Assembly (NCBI GenBank): GCA_047622145.1
Contig: JBLHMO010000169.1
Location: 1-6,176 of the forward strand
DNA: 6,176 bases
Direction of reading: 5' to 3'
DNA from: Litorivivens sp047622145
GTDB taxonomy: Bacteria > Pseudomonadota > Gammaproteobacteria > Pseudomonadales > Spongiibacteraceae
Positions within the stretch are counted from its first letter, which is position 1, and every line of letters starts with the position of its first letter. The notes under the pieces were generated by a model. That model was given only the letters and a program-made list of their open reading frames with translations, had not been told where the DNA came from and ran no database searches. Below, one piece after another: positions 5,821-6,176 of this stretch. Both the position numbers and the translations under genes were made by a program.

Positions 5821-6176
5821 ATGAGTCCTGTCTATTGGCTGGACCCCGATAAACTGAATTTCCCTCCCCTAGAGGCTGCGCTCACTGAACCCAACGGTCT
5901 ATTGGCCGTTGGCGGCGACCTCAGCCCCGAGCGCTTACTCCGCGCCTACCAGCTCGGCATTTTCCCTTGGTACGAAGACCCGCAGCCCATTCTTTGGTGG
6001 TCACCTGACCCGCGCGCGGTTTTGTACCCCAGTAAAATCCACATCTCGCGCTCGCTCCGTAAAATACTGCAGCGACGAGAATTCACTGTTACCTTTGATA
6101 AAGCCTTTCGCCGAGTCATTAGCGGCTGCGCGACGCTTGACCAGTCCCGCTCCGGCACGTGGATCACCACCGACAT
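5821..6176 (+). CDS. aat: Leucyl/phenylalanyl-tRNA-protein transferase, N-terminal part (cut by right edge)
   Basis: The first 118 codons are present and the frame stays open to the window end. The enzyme transfers Leu or Phe from charged tRNA to proteins with N-terminal Lys or Arg, marking them for ClpS/ClpAP degradation (N-end rule). Family motifs are FPPLEAALTEPNGLLAVGGD (14-33), LSPERLLRAYQLGIFPWYED (34-53) and ILWWSPDPRAVLYP (56-69), followed near the cut by SGTWITTD. An in-frame TGA at 5815-5817 means ATG 5821 is the earliest normal start. There is no clear ribosome binding site in the 16-nt gap after trxB, so translation may be coupled to it. Adjacency of aat to the trxB region is also known in Pseudomonas and E. 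coli. The remaining C-terminal part lies outside the window. Confidence 0.93.
   Translation, partial: MSPVYWLDPDKLNFPPLEAALTEPNGLLAVGGDLSPERLLRAYQLGIFPWYEDPQPILWWSPDPRAVLYPSKIHISRSLRKILQRREFTVTFDKAFRRVISGCATLDQSRSGTWITTD

Noticed and set aside
5862..5869. A KOPS-like octamer (GGGGAGGG on the minus strand) inside aat, fitting the E. coli FtsK signal GGGNAGGG
   Set aside because: Seven fixed bases are expected roughly once by chance in a window this size on both strands, so one copy says nothing. Genome-wide strand bias would be needed.
1..6176. Search for a novel system, mobile element, CRISPR array, tRNA or toxin-antitoxin pair
   Set aside because: Nearly every base is accounted for by seven conserved housekeeping genes in a familiar order. 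No direct repeats, att-like sites, cloverleaf sequences or unexplained gene-sized gaps were seen.

Overview
This window is a compact stretch of conserved housekeeping genes from a gammaproteobacterium. Protein sequence and gene order suggest a relative of Pseudomonas or Cellvibrio, possibly marine. That placement is an inference from recalled family sequences, not from a search. The order trxB / ftsK-lolA-rarA-(crcB)-serS, with aat beside trxB, is the classic gammaproteobacterial neighbourhood. In Escherichia coli, as recalled, lrp lies between trxB and ftsK; here no gene lies between them.

Minus strand (4678 down to 1): five genes read leftward in one tight block: ftsK (DNA translocase for division and chromosome segregation), lolA (periplasmic lipoprotein carrier), rarA (replication-associated AAA+ ATPase), crcB (fluoride channel) and the first 23 codons of serS (seryl-tRNA synthetase), which runs off the left edge. 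The junctions are 1 nt apart (ftsK/lolA), a 4-nt GTGA overlap (lolA/rarA), a 1-nt TGATG overlap (rarA/crcB) and 18 nt apart (crcB/serS). This implies a single polycistronic unit with translational coupling. ftsK starts at TTG and rarA at GTG.

A 166-bp gap (4679-4844) separates ftsK from trxB and is the only real regulatory region in the window. It holds a strong sigma70-type promoter facing trxB (TTGCCG, 17-bp spacer, TATTAT), a weaker extended -10 candidate facing ftsK, and a small inverted repeat over the trxB -35 box.

Plus strand (4845 to 6176): trxB (thioredoxin reductase) is followed after 16 nt by aat (leucyl/phenylalanyl-tRNA-protein transferase, N-end rule pathway), cut by the right edge. 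The two are probably co-transcribed.

Together the genes cover division and chromosome segregation, outer-membrane lipoprotein transport, replication-fork maintenance, fluoride export, translation, redox balance and protein degradation. They share a neighbourhood rather than a pathway. I see no mobile element, CRISPR array, RNA gene, toxin-antitoxin pair or defence system, and no evidence for an undescribed system. The observations worth a second look are small: homopolymer runs in rarA, the uncharged LolA signal peptide, the non-ATG starts, and crcB embedded without a riboswitch.
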